From: Xanthomonas cissicola
Lineage (GTDB): Bacteria > Pseudomonadota > Gammaproteobacteria > Xanthomonadales > Xanthomonadaceae
Length of the DNA stretch: 64,000 nt
NCBI RefSeq assembly: GCF_008801575.1
Contig: NZ_VZPL01000003.1
Span: 1 to 64,000, forward strand
Reading direction: 5' to 3'
Part shown: positions 1 through 14,597 of the stretch, one piece after another
Numbering within the stretch: the stretch's first letter is position 1
Layout: every line of letters begins with the position of its first letter
The notes under the pieces: generated by a model
The model's input: only the letters and a program-made list of their open reading frames with translations
What the model was told of the DNA's origin: nothing
The model's database searches: none
Made by a program: the position numbers and the translations under genes

Positions 1-135
1 CCCACCAAGGACGCCGCACGCGCCGAGGTGTTCGACTACATCGAGATGTTCTACAACCCACAACGCCGTCATGGTTCAACTGGCGACCTGTCCCCTGTAG
101 AGTTTGAACGGCGCTACGCGCAACGAGGGTCTTGA
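1..135 (+). CDS. IS3-family transposase OrfB, C-terminal part
   Basis: This is the C-terminal 44 residues of a DDE transposase that cuts and joins DNA during IS transposition; the gene continues upstream of the window. The frame is open from base 1 to TGA at 133-135. The visible part carries the family signature around FYNPQRRHGS and the ending SPVEFERRYAQRGS, as in IS3-family (IS51/IS3 group) OrfB proteins, where it forms the end of the rve catalytic core. The catalytic DDE residues themselves lie outside the window. The IS terminal repeat follows within about 26 bp, the usual layout. Confidence 0.85.
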   Translation, partial: PTKDAARAEVFDYIEMFYNPQRRHGSTGDLSPVEFERRYAQRGS

Positions 136-161
136 GTGTCTACGGAACCCTGGGCGTATCA
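1..161 (+). mobile_element. Right end of an IS3-family insertion sequence
   Basis: The window opens inside an IS element. It contains the last 45 codons of an OrfB-type transposase followed by a terminal sequence. Read from the outside inwards, the end starts TGATACGCCCAGGGTTCC, and IS3-family inverted repeats normally begin with TGA. The boundary at 161 is where coding sequence of the glycosyltransferase gene on the other strand resumes. The left end lies outside the window, so the exact IS name and the target duplication cannot be read here. Confidence 0.8.
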
Positions 162-598
162 CCCAGTAGAAGACGGGCCGCAATGTTGGCTGCTTGGCTC
201 ACACGAAGGCGATAACCGTCATAGTCACACGAGCCGCCCGCCATGTATCGAGAGCCAATTGCAAAGTCATATCCCTGTCCAATCTTGTCTAGTAGGCCTG
301 GAATACTAGATGGTTCATGCGAGCCATCAGCATCCATAGTGACAAGTCTATCGTAGCTGTGATGAATTGCGTAACAGAAAGCAAACAGATGCGCAGTTCC
401 TAGCCCCATTTTCCCTGGTCGCTGAACGATTGTAAGGTTAGACAAACCCAACATTTTCATCGCCTCAACAGTGCCATCTCTACTCCCATCGTCCACGATC
501 AAAATATCCACCCCAGGGACGGCTGCGCAAATACCCTCCAGAAGCTTATTGACGTTGCCTGCCTCATTATAGGTCGCAGAGAGAATTAATGTTTTCAT
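140..598 (-). pseudogene. GT2 glycosyltransferase (DPM1-like), truncated by IS insertion
   Basis: This is a family 2 glycosyltransferase resembling polyprenol-phosphate mannosyl/glucosyl transferases. It begins MKTLILSATYNEAGN and has the metal-binding DAD motif in TMDADGSHEP, so the nucleotide-sugar fold starts normally. The genuine sequence stops after about 146 residues. The last residues, DTPRVP, and the stop codon are read from the terminal repeat of the IS element. Family members are about 230-250 residues, so the C-terminal third is missing. Together with the broken GtrA-like gene just upstream it would have formed a lipid-linked sugar donor system that decorates O-antigen. Loss of function is likely but inferred. 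Confidence 0.8.
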
Positions 599-669
599 TT
601 AGTAGACTTCTTATGCACTTGGATTTCTTGCATGATGCAGCAGCCGAAATCGAGATAAAGATCGCGCGA

Positions 670-1139
670 TTAACCATTCGCCGCAGCAGTTCGCCTCGAC
701 AACAACTTCCAAACAAATTTGTAGGACATGAAGTAGTTCCATAGTGATCCCACAACAATGCCAGCTAGCGCAGAAACCATGGGCATATGAATGTCGTCAT
801 ATACCTCACCAGAAACAATCAGGCTTACACCAAGGCCTACAGAGGTAATAAACAAGTAGATAAAATAGCCGAAGATCCAGCGCCGCCCTGTCAATGTAAC
901 CACACTGAAAGTGGCTTTATTGTTGGTGAAATAGTTAAACGAAGCAGCTACAAGCATTGCTATGCAATTCGCCCAACGAAAGCTAGGCCCCAAGTGTAAA
1001 GCGACATATTAAGAACAGCCATATGCACAATGACGCCGAGCGAGCCAACTATCAGAAAAGAAATTAATGTAATCGGCAAATAGCCCTTCAGAAACCGGAA
1101 CACATAGCCGCCGAGTTTTTCAATAATTCCTGCAAGCAC
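670..1139 (-). pseudogene. GtrA-like membrane protein with a frameshift
   Basis: GtrA-family proteins are small four-helix membrane proteins thought to flip polyprenol-linked sugars across the inner membrane. The reading frame starts at a GTG at 1139 (VLAGIIEKLGG) and runs through the first helices (PITLISFLIVGSLGVIVHMAVLNMSLYT). It then shifts by one base near 990-1000 into the frame that continues GPSFRWANCIAMLVAASFNYF and reaches the end of the family at 670. The two halves join seamlessly when one base is ignored, so this is one broken gene rather than two. It lies directly upstream of the truncated GT2 gene and downstream of rmd. A sequencing error is the main alternative. Confidence 0.7.
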
Positions 1140-1223
1140 TATGATTCACCTGGTCTGGACGCGCTTTGACGTGTCATTTCGTAAAAGTGATCACCCATCA
1201 CGCAAGTCACAGGCGCTAGACAA

Positions 1224-6853
<5,630 letters not shown>

Positions 6854-6854
<1 letters not shown>

Positions 6855-8140
6855 TAGTGCCTCCTCTCGACGATCGCCTGCTCAAGCTGGATAAGAATCC
6901 GATTGGCACGGGGCGAGAGCTGTGCTCGCTTCTGGGCATTCGTAGGCATGCCGTCGACGGATACCGCCGAAGGCCCCATCTCGATTGCAAGCCCTGCGCG
7001 AACGGCGAATCGCTTCAATCGCAACATTAGCATGGGCTGCTTCCGCAGAACGGCCGTGAGCGGCTTTTTGATCGCAGGGCGGATCAGAGCGAATCGTATC
7101 GCGCGCGCAAGCAAGCCTCGCGCTCTGTGCGTAGATGCACTGACCAATATCTTGGCGCTTTCGCGCAACCCGAGGCGCAAAGGTGACGTCCATTTCCAGC
7201 TACGGCTCGATTTAATCAGCGAGATCTCAGATCGCATCTCTTCCGCCGTATGCCACCAGTAGTGGGCCACTCGCTCGCTTTCGCGCAACGCGTCTCGCGC
7301 CTCAGACAAGGCGATGACTGAAGAGGCAATTTCCCGCTGCGCGATAGCCAACTTATCGTTGACATTAGAGATTTGGCCACCAAGCTCGGAAATCTGGTCG
7401 CGCGCGCCATCGAGTTCCAACGCGAGCTTCCTAGCTTGCTCGCCGCGCTCCCAATCGGCGTACCTAACAAATTCATCAAAGCAATTAGGCGGCACGGCAA
7501 AGCGGCCGGTAAGATCGGCATGCTCTCGCGCAAGATAGAAACGATTCAACCCGTCGAAATAGACATCGTCGTATCCCGCATCGAGCAAGAGATGGGACCA
7601 CTCGTGCGACACGTCGGTCTGGGTGTTCGGCATCGTTGATTCGACCACTACCACCCATGGCCGGATCTTCGAAAAATCCATTCCACGCAGCACCTCGCCC
7701 TCGGCACCCTCCACATCGATCTTTAGGAAGTGAACCGTGCTCAGTGCAGCCCGCTCAACGACATCGGTCAACGTCCGCATAGGCACGGCGGTCTCCGAAA
7801 CCCTTGCTCCTTGAGCGGCATATTGGCGCGCCATCGCGGCGTCCATCGTCGAAAGGCCTGTATCGAGCACCCGATAGAATGTCACTTCGCCTATGCTTGA
7901 ACCGACTACAACGGGGAGGTTGATGTCATCAGGACGATCAGCCGCCAATAGCGCATGCCACTCTTCAACAGGCTCAATGTTGATTCCTCGCCACCCACGT
8001 TCATAGAACGCACGCGTTACGGAATCATGGATTGGGTGCTGGGCCCCCACATCGACATAGGCCCCGTTTTCAACTTCAGAGAACGCACGGCGAAGAATGA
8101 CGTCTTCGAAGTTCTGCGCGTAGCTGATAAACGTGGACAT
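6854..8140 (-). CDS. FkbM-family methyltransferase with C-terminal coiled coil
   Basis: This 428-residue protein has an N-terminal SAM-dependent FkbM methyltransferase domain (~1-220; VDVGAQHP motif I and the conserved KIDVEGAEGEVL). A predicted coiled coil follows (~237-310), and then SRSWKWTSPLR, a motif common in O-antigen and polysaccharide enzymes. The start chosen is the ATG at 8140, which overlaps the wzt stop as TGATG; an in-frame start 33 bases further upstream would overlap wzt without need. In ABC-dependent O-antigen systems a terminal methylation stops chain growth and a coiled coil measures length (E. coli WbdD). This protein is a good candidate for that role by context, but lacks a kinase domain. 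Confidence 0.8.
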
Positions 8141-9360
8141 CAGCGGAGCACCTTGATAACTGGGGGAATCCAAGCAACCCCAACAAAGTCGGGGCTATTT
8201 ACATTGATTACAGAAAACGTCAAAGCAAGTTCCCGCCATTCGTAGTTGTTAACCAAGTGGGTTTCCGTACTAACCAAGGCGGTGGCGACTGAATAGCTAC
8301 CAGGACCCAATGCGGCTTTGAAGCTTATCTCGTACTCGATGAGCTCCCCGGCCTGCAACTGTCCAAGCGACTGTTCCGTATAGTGAGTGTTCGTACCAAA
8401 AACCGCTTGACCGAGCCGATCCTTGATCATATATCCAAGAACGAGACGCTCAATCTCCGCGTGCAGTTTGACGGATATGCGCAGCGATACCTGCTGCCCA
8501 ACCTCGACAACCTCGACGGATATTCCGACTTCATTGAAAAGCGAGATCGAATCGACCGTCGCCTCCCGCGAACCTGATACCACCTGTTCGCGCCCGGACA
8601 CATGCTTGTTCACCACCAATGAGGCGTTCTCACGTTCGGCAATCAGGGCATTGTAGTAATCCATCACATCGTCAGGCGCGGCGTCCAGCAGCACCTTTCC
8701 CGAATCGAGCAGGATAGCCCGATCGCAAATTGCCTGAATTGCTGAGCTGTCATGAGAGACAAGCAGCAGAGTGGTACCGAGGTCGCGGAACTCGCGGATC
8801 CGCTTGAACGACTTGTGCTGAAAGTAAGAATCGCCCACTGAAAGCGCTTCATCGACAATAAGTATGTCCGGGCGAAACGCCGTTGCAACGCTGAAAGACA
8901 CCCGCATTTGCATGCCGCTCGAGTAAGTACGCATCGGCTGATCGAAGTATTCGCCGACCTCGGCAAATTCTTCAATCGCAGACATTACGGCTTCAATTTC
9001 AGCATGACCATAGCCCATTAGTCCTGCAGAGTGATAGGCATTTTCCCGGCCTGTCAGATCAGCGTTAAACCCCATCCCCAGTTCAAGAATTGCCGCAATC
9101 TTTCCGGTGCAGACAACGGAACCTTCTGTTGGACGGGTCGTTCCGGTGATCAGTTTGAGCAGCGTACTCTTTCCCGCACCGTTATGACCGACGATGCCAA
9201 CGGTCTCGCCGGAAGCAATTGAAAAACTCACCCCACGTAATACCCAATGTTCCTCCGATGGCCGCGTCGGCAAACCCAACCACGACGCAACACGTGCCCA
9301 CTCACTTCCCCACCGGCGATATGCCTTTCCAATGCCATCTACAGCCAACATACCACTCAT
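8140..9360 (-). CDS. wzt: O-antigen ABC exporter, ATP-binding protein with sugar-binding tail
   Basis: This ATPase of 406 residues energises export of finished O-antigen across the inner membrane with Wzm. Walker A is GHNGAGKST, the signature is YSSGMQMRV and Walker B is ILIVDEAL, all in the first 240 residues. The C-terminal ~150 residues form the extra domain found in Wzt proteins that recognise a modified non-reducing end of the glycan (as in E. coli O8/O9a). Presence of that domain and of the adjacent methyltransferase gene suggests that only capped chains are exported. The ATG overlaps the wzm stop (ATGA). Confidence 0.93.
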   Translation of the reverse strand: MSGMLAVDGIGKAYRRWGSEWARVASWLGLPTRPSEEHWVLRGVSFSIASGETVGIVGHNGAGKSTLLKLITGTTRPTEGSVVCTGKIAAILELGMGFNADLTGRENAYHSAGLMGYGHAEIEAVMSAIEEFAEVGEYFDQPMRTYSSGMQMRVSFSVATAFRPDILIVDEALSVGDSYFQHKSFKRIREFRDLGTTLLLVSHDSSAIQAICDRAILLDSGKVLLDAAPDDVMDYYNALIAERENASLVVNKHVSGREQVVSGSREATVDSISLFNEVGISVEVVEVGQQVSLRISVKLHAEIERLVLGYMIKDRLGQAVFGTNTHYTEQSLGQLQAGELIEYEISFKAALGPGSYSVATALVSTETHLVNNYEWRELALTFSVINVNSPDFVGVAWIPPVIKVLR

Positions 9361-10151
9361 AAGACGTCCACCATTTCAGGACTTGCCTTTCTAAACATGA
9401 GCAAAGCAAAGCTCATCAAGAGCAGAGCGGCAAGCACCAACCATCCTAATGCTGTCCACTCTGGCGGCTTACCAAACACCAAAATATTTTGATAACTGGT
9501 GATTAGCGGATAAAGCGGGTTCAATCTAAAGAAGTGCTGCACCGAAGCCGGCAGAATGTTTACGTTGTAGACCACAGGAGTGAGCCAGAAAAGCGCTTGT
9601 AGCACGACTGGAACAACCTGACCGACATCGCGCATAAACACATTCAGTATCCCCAAGACCATGCCAATACCTAGACCCAAGCACAGCGTTATTAGCATCA
9701 GCACAGGCAGCCATAGAGCCTGAATATCGGGCATGTGCCCCAGCACAGCAAAGACGCCAAATATCGCAACTCCTAGAAGCGCGTTATTGACGAGCACGCT
9801 CCCCCCTGCAATGAAAGGCAGGCAAATCCTCGGAAATGCCATTTTCTTCATCAAGTTACCGCTTTCGATGAAAAGGTTAAGGCATTTTCCAAGTGTCTCC
9901 GCAAACAACGTCCATCCAAGCGTGCCTGCCATCAGATAAAGAGCGTAAGCATATTTATTGTCGATGCCGGGCAGTTTCGCGGCCAGCACTTCCGAAAGGA
10001 TCAACGCGAAGATCAACACCTGCGCCAGAGGATGGATAATCATCCACAGCCCGCCTAGCTTGCTGCGGATGAAACGCAACCTCAGTTCATTGCCTATGGA
10101 TGAAAATACGAAAAAGCGGTAGCGCCACAGCGCCAGAAGCATGTTTTTCAC
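9357..10151 (-). CDS. wzm: O-antigen ABC exporter, permease
   Basis: This is an inner-membrane permease of 264 residues, the partner of Wzt in exporting undecaprenyl-linked O-antigen. It has six hydrophobic segments and the ABC-2 family features: an N-terminal amphipathic LRLRFIRSKLGGLWMIIHPL stretch and a C-terminal membrane block. The frame opens with GTG at 10151; an ATG nine bases later (10142) is an alternative, and neither has a strong ribosome site. It is the first gene of the O-antigen operon and begins only 47 bp after metB on the same strand. The operon may therefore be read through from metB or use a promoter inside it. Confidence 0.92.
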   Translation of the reverse strand: MKNMLLALWRYRFFVFSSIGNELRLRFIRSKLGGLWMIIHPLAQVLIFALILSEVLAAKLPGIDNKYAYALYLMAGTLGWTLFAETLGKCLNLFIESGNLMKKMAFPRICLPFIAGGSVLVNNALLGVAIFGVFAVLGHMPDIQALWLPVLMLITLCLGLGIGMVLGILNVFMRDVGQVVPVVLQALFWLTPVVYNVNILPASVQHFFRLNPLYPLITSYQNILVFGKPPEWTALGWLVLAALLLMSFALLMFRKASPEMVDVL

Positions 10152-10198
10152 TTGGGTGTCCGTTCGTTACAGATGAGACAGGCGATGTCTGCGCGTGA

Positions 10199-11386
10199 TC
10201 AGAAGTTCAACGCCCGCTCCAAATCCCCACGCAAATCCTCCACATCCTCGATCCCCACACTCAAACGCACCAGCGCATCGCTGATACCGAGCTGGTCGCG
10301 TCGGGCCACCGGAATGGAGGCGTGCGTCATGACGGCGGGATGATTCACCAGGCTTTCCACACCACCGAGCGATTCGGCCAGGGTGAACAATTCGGTCTTT
10401 TCGCAGAAACGCTTGGCTGCGTCGAAGCCGCCCTTGAGGACGATGGAGACGATGCCGCCGAAGCCGGACATCTGGCTCTTCGCGAGCGCATGTTGCGGGT
10501 GCGAGGCAAGGCCGGGGTAAATGACCTTTTCGATCGCAGGGTGGGTTTCCAGCCATTGCGCAAGCGCCAGGGCGTTTTCGCAGTGCGCACGCATGCGCAG
10601 CGGGAGGGTCTTGAGGCCGCGCAAGGCGAGGAAGCTGTCGAACGGGCCCTGGACGCCGCCGATGGAGTTCTGCAGGAACGCCATCTGCTCGGCGAGCTCG
10701 GCGTTGTCGCCAACGACCGCGATACCGCCGACCATGTCCGAGTGGCCGTTGAGATACTTGGTGGCCGAGTGCACGACGATGTCCGCACCCAGGCTGAGCG
10801 GGCGCTGCAGCATCGGGGAAGCAAAGGTGTTGTCGACCACGATCAGCAGGCCGCGCTTGCGCGCGATCTCGGCAATGGCAGCGATATCGACCAGCTTGAG
10901 CATCGGGTTGGTCGGGGTCTCGATCCACACCATCTTGGTATCGGGGCGAATCGCCGCCTCGAACGCAGCCGGGTCGGTCAGGTCGACGAAGCTGAAATCC
11001 AGGCCGGCAGTGCGGCGACGCACGCGCTCGAACAAGCGAAAGGTGCCGCCGTACAGGTCGTCCATCGCCACCACGTGGCTGCCGGCATCCAGCAACTCCA
11101 TCACCGTCGAGGTGGCGGCCATGCCGGAGGCGAACGCAAATGCGCGCGTACCGCCTTCCAGCGCGGCGACGCAACGCTCGTAGGCGAAGCGCGTGGGGTT
11201 ATGGGTACGCGAATACTCGAAACCCTGATGCTCGCCGGGGCTGGACTGCGCATAGGTGGACGTCGCGTAGATCGGCGGCATCACCGCGCCGGTGCTCGGA
11301 TCTGGCGACTGCCCTCCATGGATCGCCAGCGTTGCGAGCGACAGCGCGCGCTCGCCGTCATGGCTATGAGTGGTGCGATTGGACAT
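10199..11386 (-). CDS. metB: Cystathionine gamma-synthase / gamma-lyase family enzyme
   Basis: This PLP enzyme of 395 residues belongs to the Cys/Met metabolism family. MetB makes cystathionine from an activated homoserine and cysteine; close relatives split cystathionine to cysteine. The PLP lysine is K210 in SATKYLNGHSDMVGG, and YSRTHNPTR and ASGMAATST are the substrate and phosphate-binding segments. The start is the ATG at 11386 (MSNRTTHSHDG); an upstream in-frame extension lacks family similarity. It lies 100 bp after the cystathionine beta-synthase gene, which favours a reverse transsulfuration role (CGL-like) for the pair. Sequence alone does not separate synthase from lyase activity. 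Confidence 0.88.
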   Translation of the reverse strand: MSNRTTHSHDGERALSLATLAIHGGQSPDPSTGAVMPPIYATSTYAQSSPGEHQGFEYSRTHNPTRFAYERCVAALEGGTRAFAFASGMAATSTVMELLDAGSHVVAMDDLYGGTFRLFERVRRRTAGLDFSFVDLTDPAAFEAAIRPDTKMVWIETPTNPMLKLVDIAAIAEIARKRGLLIVVDNTFASPMLQRPLSLGADIVVHSATKYLNGHSDMVGGIAVVGDNAELAEQMAFLQNSIGGVQGPFDSFLALRGLKTLPLRMRAHCENALALAQWLETHPAIEKVIYPGLASHPQHALAKSQMSGFGGIVSIVLKGGFDAAKRFCEKTELFTLAESLGGVESLVNHPAVMTHASIPVARRDQLGISDALVRLSVGIEDVEDLRGDLERALNF

Positions 11387-11485
11387 GGAGGTTCCCGAAA
11401 AAGTGGGCGATTGTAACAAGCAGGTCTGAATGGCCCGTGCCGCGCGTCGCATCCGAGCGCGCGGCGGTGCCGGATTACTGCACGA

Positions 11486-12856
11486 TCACTGCACGCGGCG
11501 GCGCAGGTAGTTGAGCAGGTCGATGCGGGTGATCAGGCCAAGGAATTGCGTGCCGTCCATGACGATGGCGACCTGGCCACGGTCGAACACCGGCAGCAGC
11601 GCTTCGATCGGCGAAGCCACGTCCAGACGATCCAGCTTGCTGACCATGGCCGTGGAAATCGGGTCGCGGAAGCGGGCTTCGTCGCCATAGACATGCAGCA
11701 ACACGTCGCTTTCGTCCACGATGCCCACCAGTTCGCCGTCGTCGATCACCGGCAACTGCGACACGTCGTACAACTTCATGCGCTGGTAGGCAGTAGTCAG
11801 CAGATCCTCCGGGCCCACCACCACGGTGTCGCGCTTGTTGTACGGGCGCAGGATCAGGTCGCGCAGATCGCCGTGTTGCGGGCGCTCCAGGAAGCCGTTG
11901 TCGAGCATCCAGTAGTCGTTGTACATCTTCGACAGGTACTTGTTGCCGGTATCGCAGACGAACACCAGCACGCGCTTGGGCGTGGTTTGTTCGCGGCAAT
12001 ACTTCAATGCGGCGGCCAGCAGGGTGCCGGTGGACGAGCCGCCGAGGATGCCCTCCTTGGCCAGCAGCTCGCGCGCGGTATGGAAGCTTTCCGCGTCGCT
12101 GATGGAGTAGGCCTTCTTGACCCGCGAAAAGTCGGAGATATCCGGGAGGAAATCCTCGCCGATGCCTTCGACCAACCAGCTGCCGGACTTTTCGCTGACC
12201 GTGCCTTCTTCGATGTACTGGGTCAGGATCGAGCCGACCGGGTCGGCCAATACCAGTTCGGTGTGCGGCGAGGCGCTGGCGAAGGCGCGCGACAGGCCGG
12301 TCATGGTGCCGGAGCTGCCGCAGCCGAACACGATGGCGTCCAGCTGGCCGTCCATCTGCGCCAGGATTTCCGGGCCGGTGCCGAATTCGTGCGCGGCCGG
12401 GTTGTCCGGGTTGCCGAACTGGTTGATGAAGTAGGCGCCCGGGGTCTCGGCAGCGATCTTGGCGGCCAGGTCCTGGTAGTACTCCGGGTGGCCCTTGGCC
12501 ACGTCCGAACGGGTCAGCACCACCTGGGCGCCCATGGCCTTGAGGTTGAAGATCTTCTCGCGGCTCATCTTGTCCGGCACCACCAGGATCAACCGGTAGC
12601 CCTTCTGCTGGGCGACCAGTGCCAGACCCAGGCCGGTGTTGCCGGCAGTGCCTTCGACCAGGGTCGCGCCCGGGGTGAGGTCGCCACGCTGTTCGGCCGC
12701 CTCGATCATCGACAGGCCGATGCGGTCCTTGATCGATCCGCCGGGGTTGGCCGCCTCCAGCTTGAGGAACAGCTCGCAGACGCCGGTGTCCAGGTGCTGT
12801 GCCTTGACGATCGGCGTGTTGCCGATCAGTTCGAGTACGGAGGAATGGATCGCCAT
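11486..12856 (-). CDS. cbs: Cystathionine beta-synthase
   Basis: This 456-residue PLP enzyme condenses serine (or O-acetylserine) with homocysteine to cystathionine. The catalytic lysine is K43 in NPGGSIKDR, GTAGNTG binds substrate and GCGSSGTMTG holds the PLP phosphate. After residue ~335 there are two CBS domains (YDVSQLPVIDD and the RIDLLNYL end), the regulatory module found in eukaryotic-type CBS rather than in plain cysteine synthases. Its neighbour metB would process the product, so the two genes form a transsulfuration unit. Confidence 0.9.
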   Translation of the reverse strand: MAIHSSVLELIGNTPIVKAQHLDTGVCELFLKLEAANPGGSIKDRIGLSMIEAAEQRGDLTPGATLVEGTAGNTGLGLALVAQQKGYRLILVVPDKMSREKIFNLKAMGAQVVLTRSDVAKGHPEYYQDLAAKIAAETPGAYFINQFGNPDNPAAHEFGTGPEILAQMDGQLDAIVFGCGSSGTMTGLSRAFASASPHTELVLADPVGSILTQYIEEGTVSEKSGSWLVEGIGEDFLPDISDFSRVKKAYSISDAESFHTARELLAKEGILGGSSTGTLLAAALKYCREQTTPKRVLVFVCDTGNKYLSKMYNDYWMLDNGFLERPQHGDLRDLILRPYNKRDTVVVGPEDLLTTAYQRMKLYDVSQLPVIDDGELVGIVDESDVLLHVYGDEARFRDPISTAMVSKLDRLDVASPIEALLPVFDRGQVAIVMDGTQFLGLITRIDLLNYLRRRVQ

Positions 12857-13142
12857 CGGAATATCGTCACTGCGTCGCGCGGGGCTTGGCCGCCCATTAT
12901 CCGACGAACGGCTGGGGAATGCTCATTCAGACTGGAACCGATCGCGCCGGCCAATGAACGGGCGGGCTCAGCCAGCGCTGCGCCACTACCACCGGCATGA
13001 GTGCGCGGCTGCCAGGCGGGCATCGCGCCCTGCCGCCAGGCGCGTGACACGGGTTGCGCAAATAAAGACGCGGACGGTGGCAAGCCGACGAGGAGGCCGC
13101 CACCGCCCGCGGCGGTGAACTTGTTCTAGCGGTGGGGAAGGA

Positions 13143-13361
13143 TCAGTGGGTGAGCTGGTCGTACATCCGGGTGAGCTTTTCTTTCGCCTGCAACTTCTCG
13201 CGCTTCATCTGGCCCAAGGTCACGTCGTCGATGGGGAGCACCCCAAGTTCGGCATCCATGCATTTCTTGTTCAAGAGCTTGTGGCGTTGGTACAGCTGCT
13301 TGAACTCGGGATCGGACTTGACCAATGCGTCGATTTCGGTCTGCGGTTGCCCTTCGAACAT
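13143..13361 (-). CDS. YdcH/DUF465 family small protein
   Basis: This is a 72-residue, highly charged helical protein (MFEGQPQTEIDALVKSDPEF...). It matches the YdcH/DUF465 family: an N-terminal helix with the DPEFKQLYQRHKLLNKK segment and a Lys/Glu-rich C-terminal helix, probably folding as a helical hairpin. No molecular function is established for the family. A strong ribosome site, AAGGAGGT, sits 8 bases before the ATG at 13361, which fixes the start; the open frame extends further upstream but without family similarity. A terminator for the preceding gene lies just upstream, so this is probably its own transcription unit. Confidence 0.85.
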   Translation of the reverse strand: MFEGQPQTEIDALVKSDPEFKQLYQRHKLLNKKCMDAELGVLPIDDVTLGQMKREKLQAKEKLTRMYDQLTH

Positions 13362-13389
13362 GGCGTTACCTCCTTCACTTGAAACACTT

Positions 13390-13426
13390 AAAACAAGAAC
13401 GCCCCGGCCGCGGGCGGCACGGGGCG
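13390..13426 (-). terminator. Rho-independent terminator after the OmpA-like gene
   Basis: On the minus strand a seven-pair stem (CGCCCCG/CGGGGCG, 13426-13420 with 13406-13400) with a 13-base GC-rich loop is followed by TTCTTGTTTT. It would end transcription coming from the OmpA-like gene, separating it from the YdcH gene. The sequence between 13427 and 13706 shows no convincing gene. Confidence 0.6.
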
Positions 13427-13706
13427 CTGCTTGGGGATGGAAGACTCGCGGATCACAATGGCAAGCGCACTGGCGGAACCAAAAAGCTGTCCACCGAATT
13501 GCGTTGATGCGTGCCCTTGCGTCACTGGCCCGGCCCTCCGTACTTCCAGGCAGCGGAGTGCTGCCCGGGAGTACGACCCTACGCCGGTCGCGGAGGGGGT
13601 TCAAGGCCAGAACGGCTGCTTTTGCCGTTCCCTGCCTCAATCAGTGACCGCGGTTCAACCGGGCGTCATGCCCGGGTTAAAAGACCTTAACTTCCAACCA
13701 CTTGCA

Positions 13707-14597
13707 TTACGGCGCGACAACCACCTCGGCAGCGCGCGTCTTGCTGGCGGCGGCCTTGGTGCCATTGACCTGCAGCCGTGCGCTGGCGACACCGGCAGCC
13801 ACCAAGGCGTCGCGTAACGCTTCGGCCCGCTTCTTGGCGGTGGCCGCATCGCTGTCGTAGCCGACGATGCTGACCCGGCCTTTCTTGCCGATATTCAGAT
13901 ACTCGGCCAGTGCCTTGGCCTGCCCCGCGGCATCGCCGGACAGCGCGGCCTTGCCACCGAAGGCGCCACTACCCAACGAAAACACTTCGCCGCGGCTGTC
14001 GAACTTGGCGGAAGGCAACTTGGCCCCGGCCACCAGCTCGGCTTCTTCATGCGCCAGTTGCACCGCTTTTTGCTGGGCCGCATTGAGCTTGGCGGTCTGC
14101 TTGCCGGCCACGCTGGTCAGCGCCAGCTCGGCGTCCTGGCGGGCCAGGGTCTCCTGTTCGGCCGCCTGCCGCATGCGCTCGGCCTCTTCGGCCTGGATCT
14201 GCGCCTGCACGCGCAGACGCTCGGCTTCCTGGCGCGCGCGCGAGGCGTCGCGGCGGCTGGCTTCGATCAGCAGGTCGTTGCGGGTGCCTTCCAGCCGATC
14301 CAGCTCGCGCCGCGCCAGTGCGGTGCGGGCGGTGAGTTCGGCGATTTCGACCCGACGGTCGGCCAAAAACACCAGCTCGTCGCGGTCGCGCCGCTTGGCC
14401 TCGGCCAGCGCCGCCACGCTCTGCTGCGCCTGCAGCCGCTCGAAGCGGGCCAGTTCATTGGTCTGCGGGTCGTTCTGCAGCGCGGCCAGGCGCCGGTTGA
14501 GCGCGTCGGCCTGCGGGTCGTCCTTGGCCGCCATTGCCAGCGGCGGCAACGTGACCAGGCTCAACACACCGAGATACAGCAAGGGGCGCAGTTTCAT
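13707..14597 (-). CDS. OmpA-like C-terminal domain protein with coiled coil
   Basis: This is an exported protein of 296 residues. It has a signal peptide (MKLRPLLYLGVLSLVTLPPLAMAA), a long alanine/glutamate/arginine-rich coiled coil (~40-190) and a C-terminal OmpA/MotB-like domain (~205-296; ALAEYLNIGKKGRVSIVGYDSD, then KKRAEALRDALVAAGV) that in relatives binds peptidoglycan. It starts with an ATGA overlap with the preceding DUF4398 gene, so the two are co-translated and probably act together in the periplasm, spanning from membrane to cell wall. The precise role is unknown. Confidence 0.8.
   Translation of the reverse strand: MKLRPLLYLGVLSLVTLPPLAMAAKDDPQADALNRRLAALQNDPQTNELARFERLQAQQSVAALAEAKRRDRDELVFLADRRVEIAELTARTALARRELDRLEGTRNDLLIEASRRDASRARQEAERLRVQAQIQAEEAERMRQAAEQETLARQDAELALTSVAGKQTAKLNAAQQKAVQLAHEEAELVAGAKLPSAKFDSRGEVFSLGSGAFGGKAALSGDAAGQAKALAEYLNIGKKGRVSIVGYDSDAATAKKRAEALRDALVAAGVASARLQVNGTKAAASKTRAAEVVVAP

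Noticed and set aside
8141-8173. Longer N-terminus for the FkbM methyltransferase
   Set aside because: The extra 11 residues come from wzt sequence; the TGATG overlap gives a better start.
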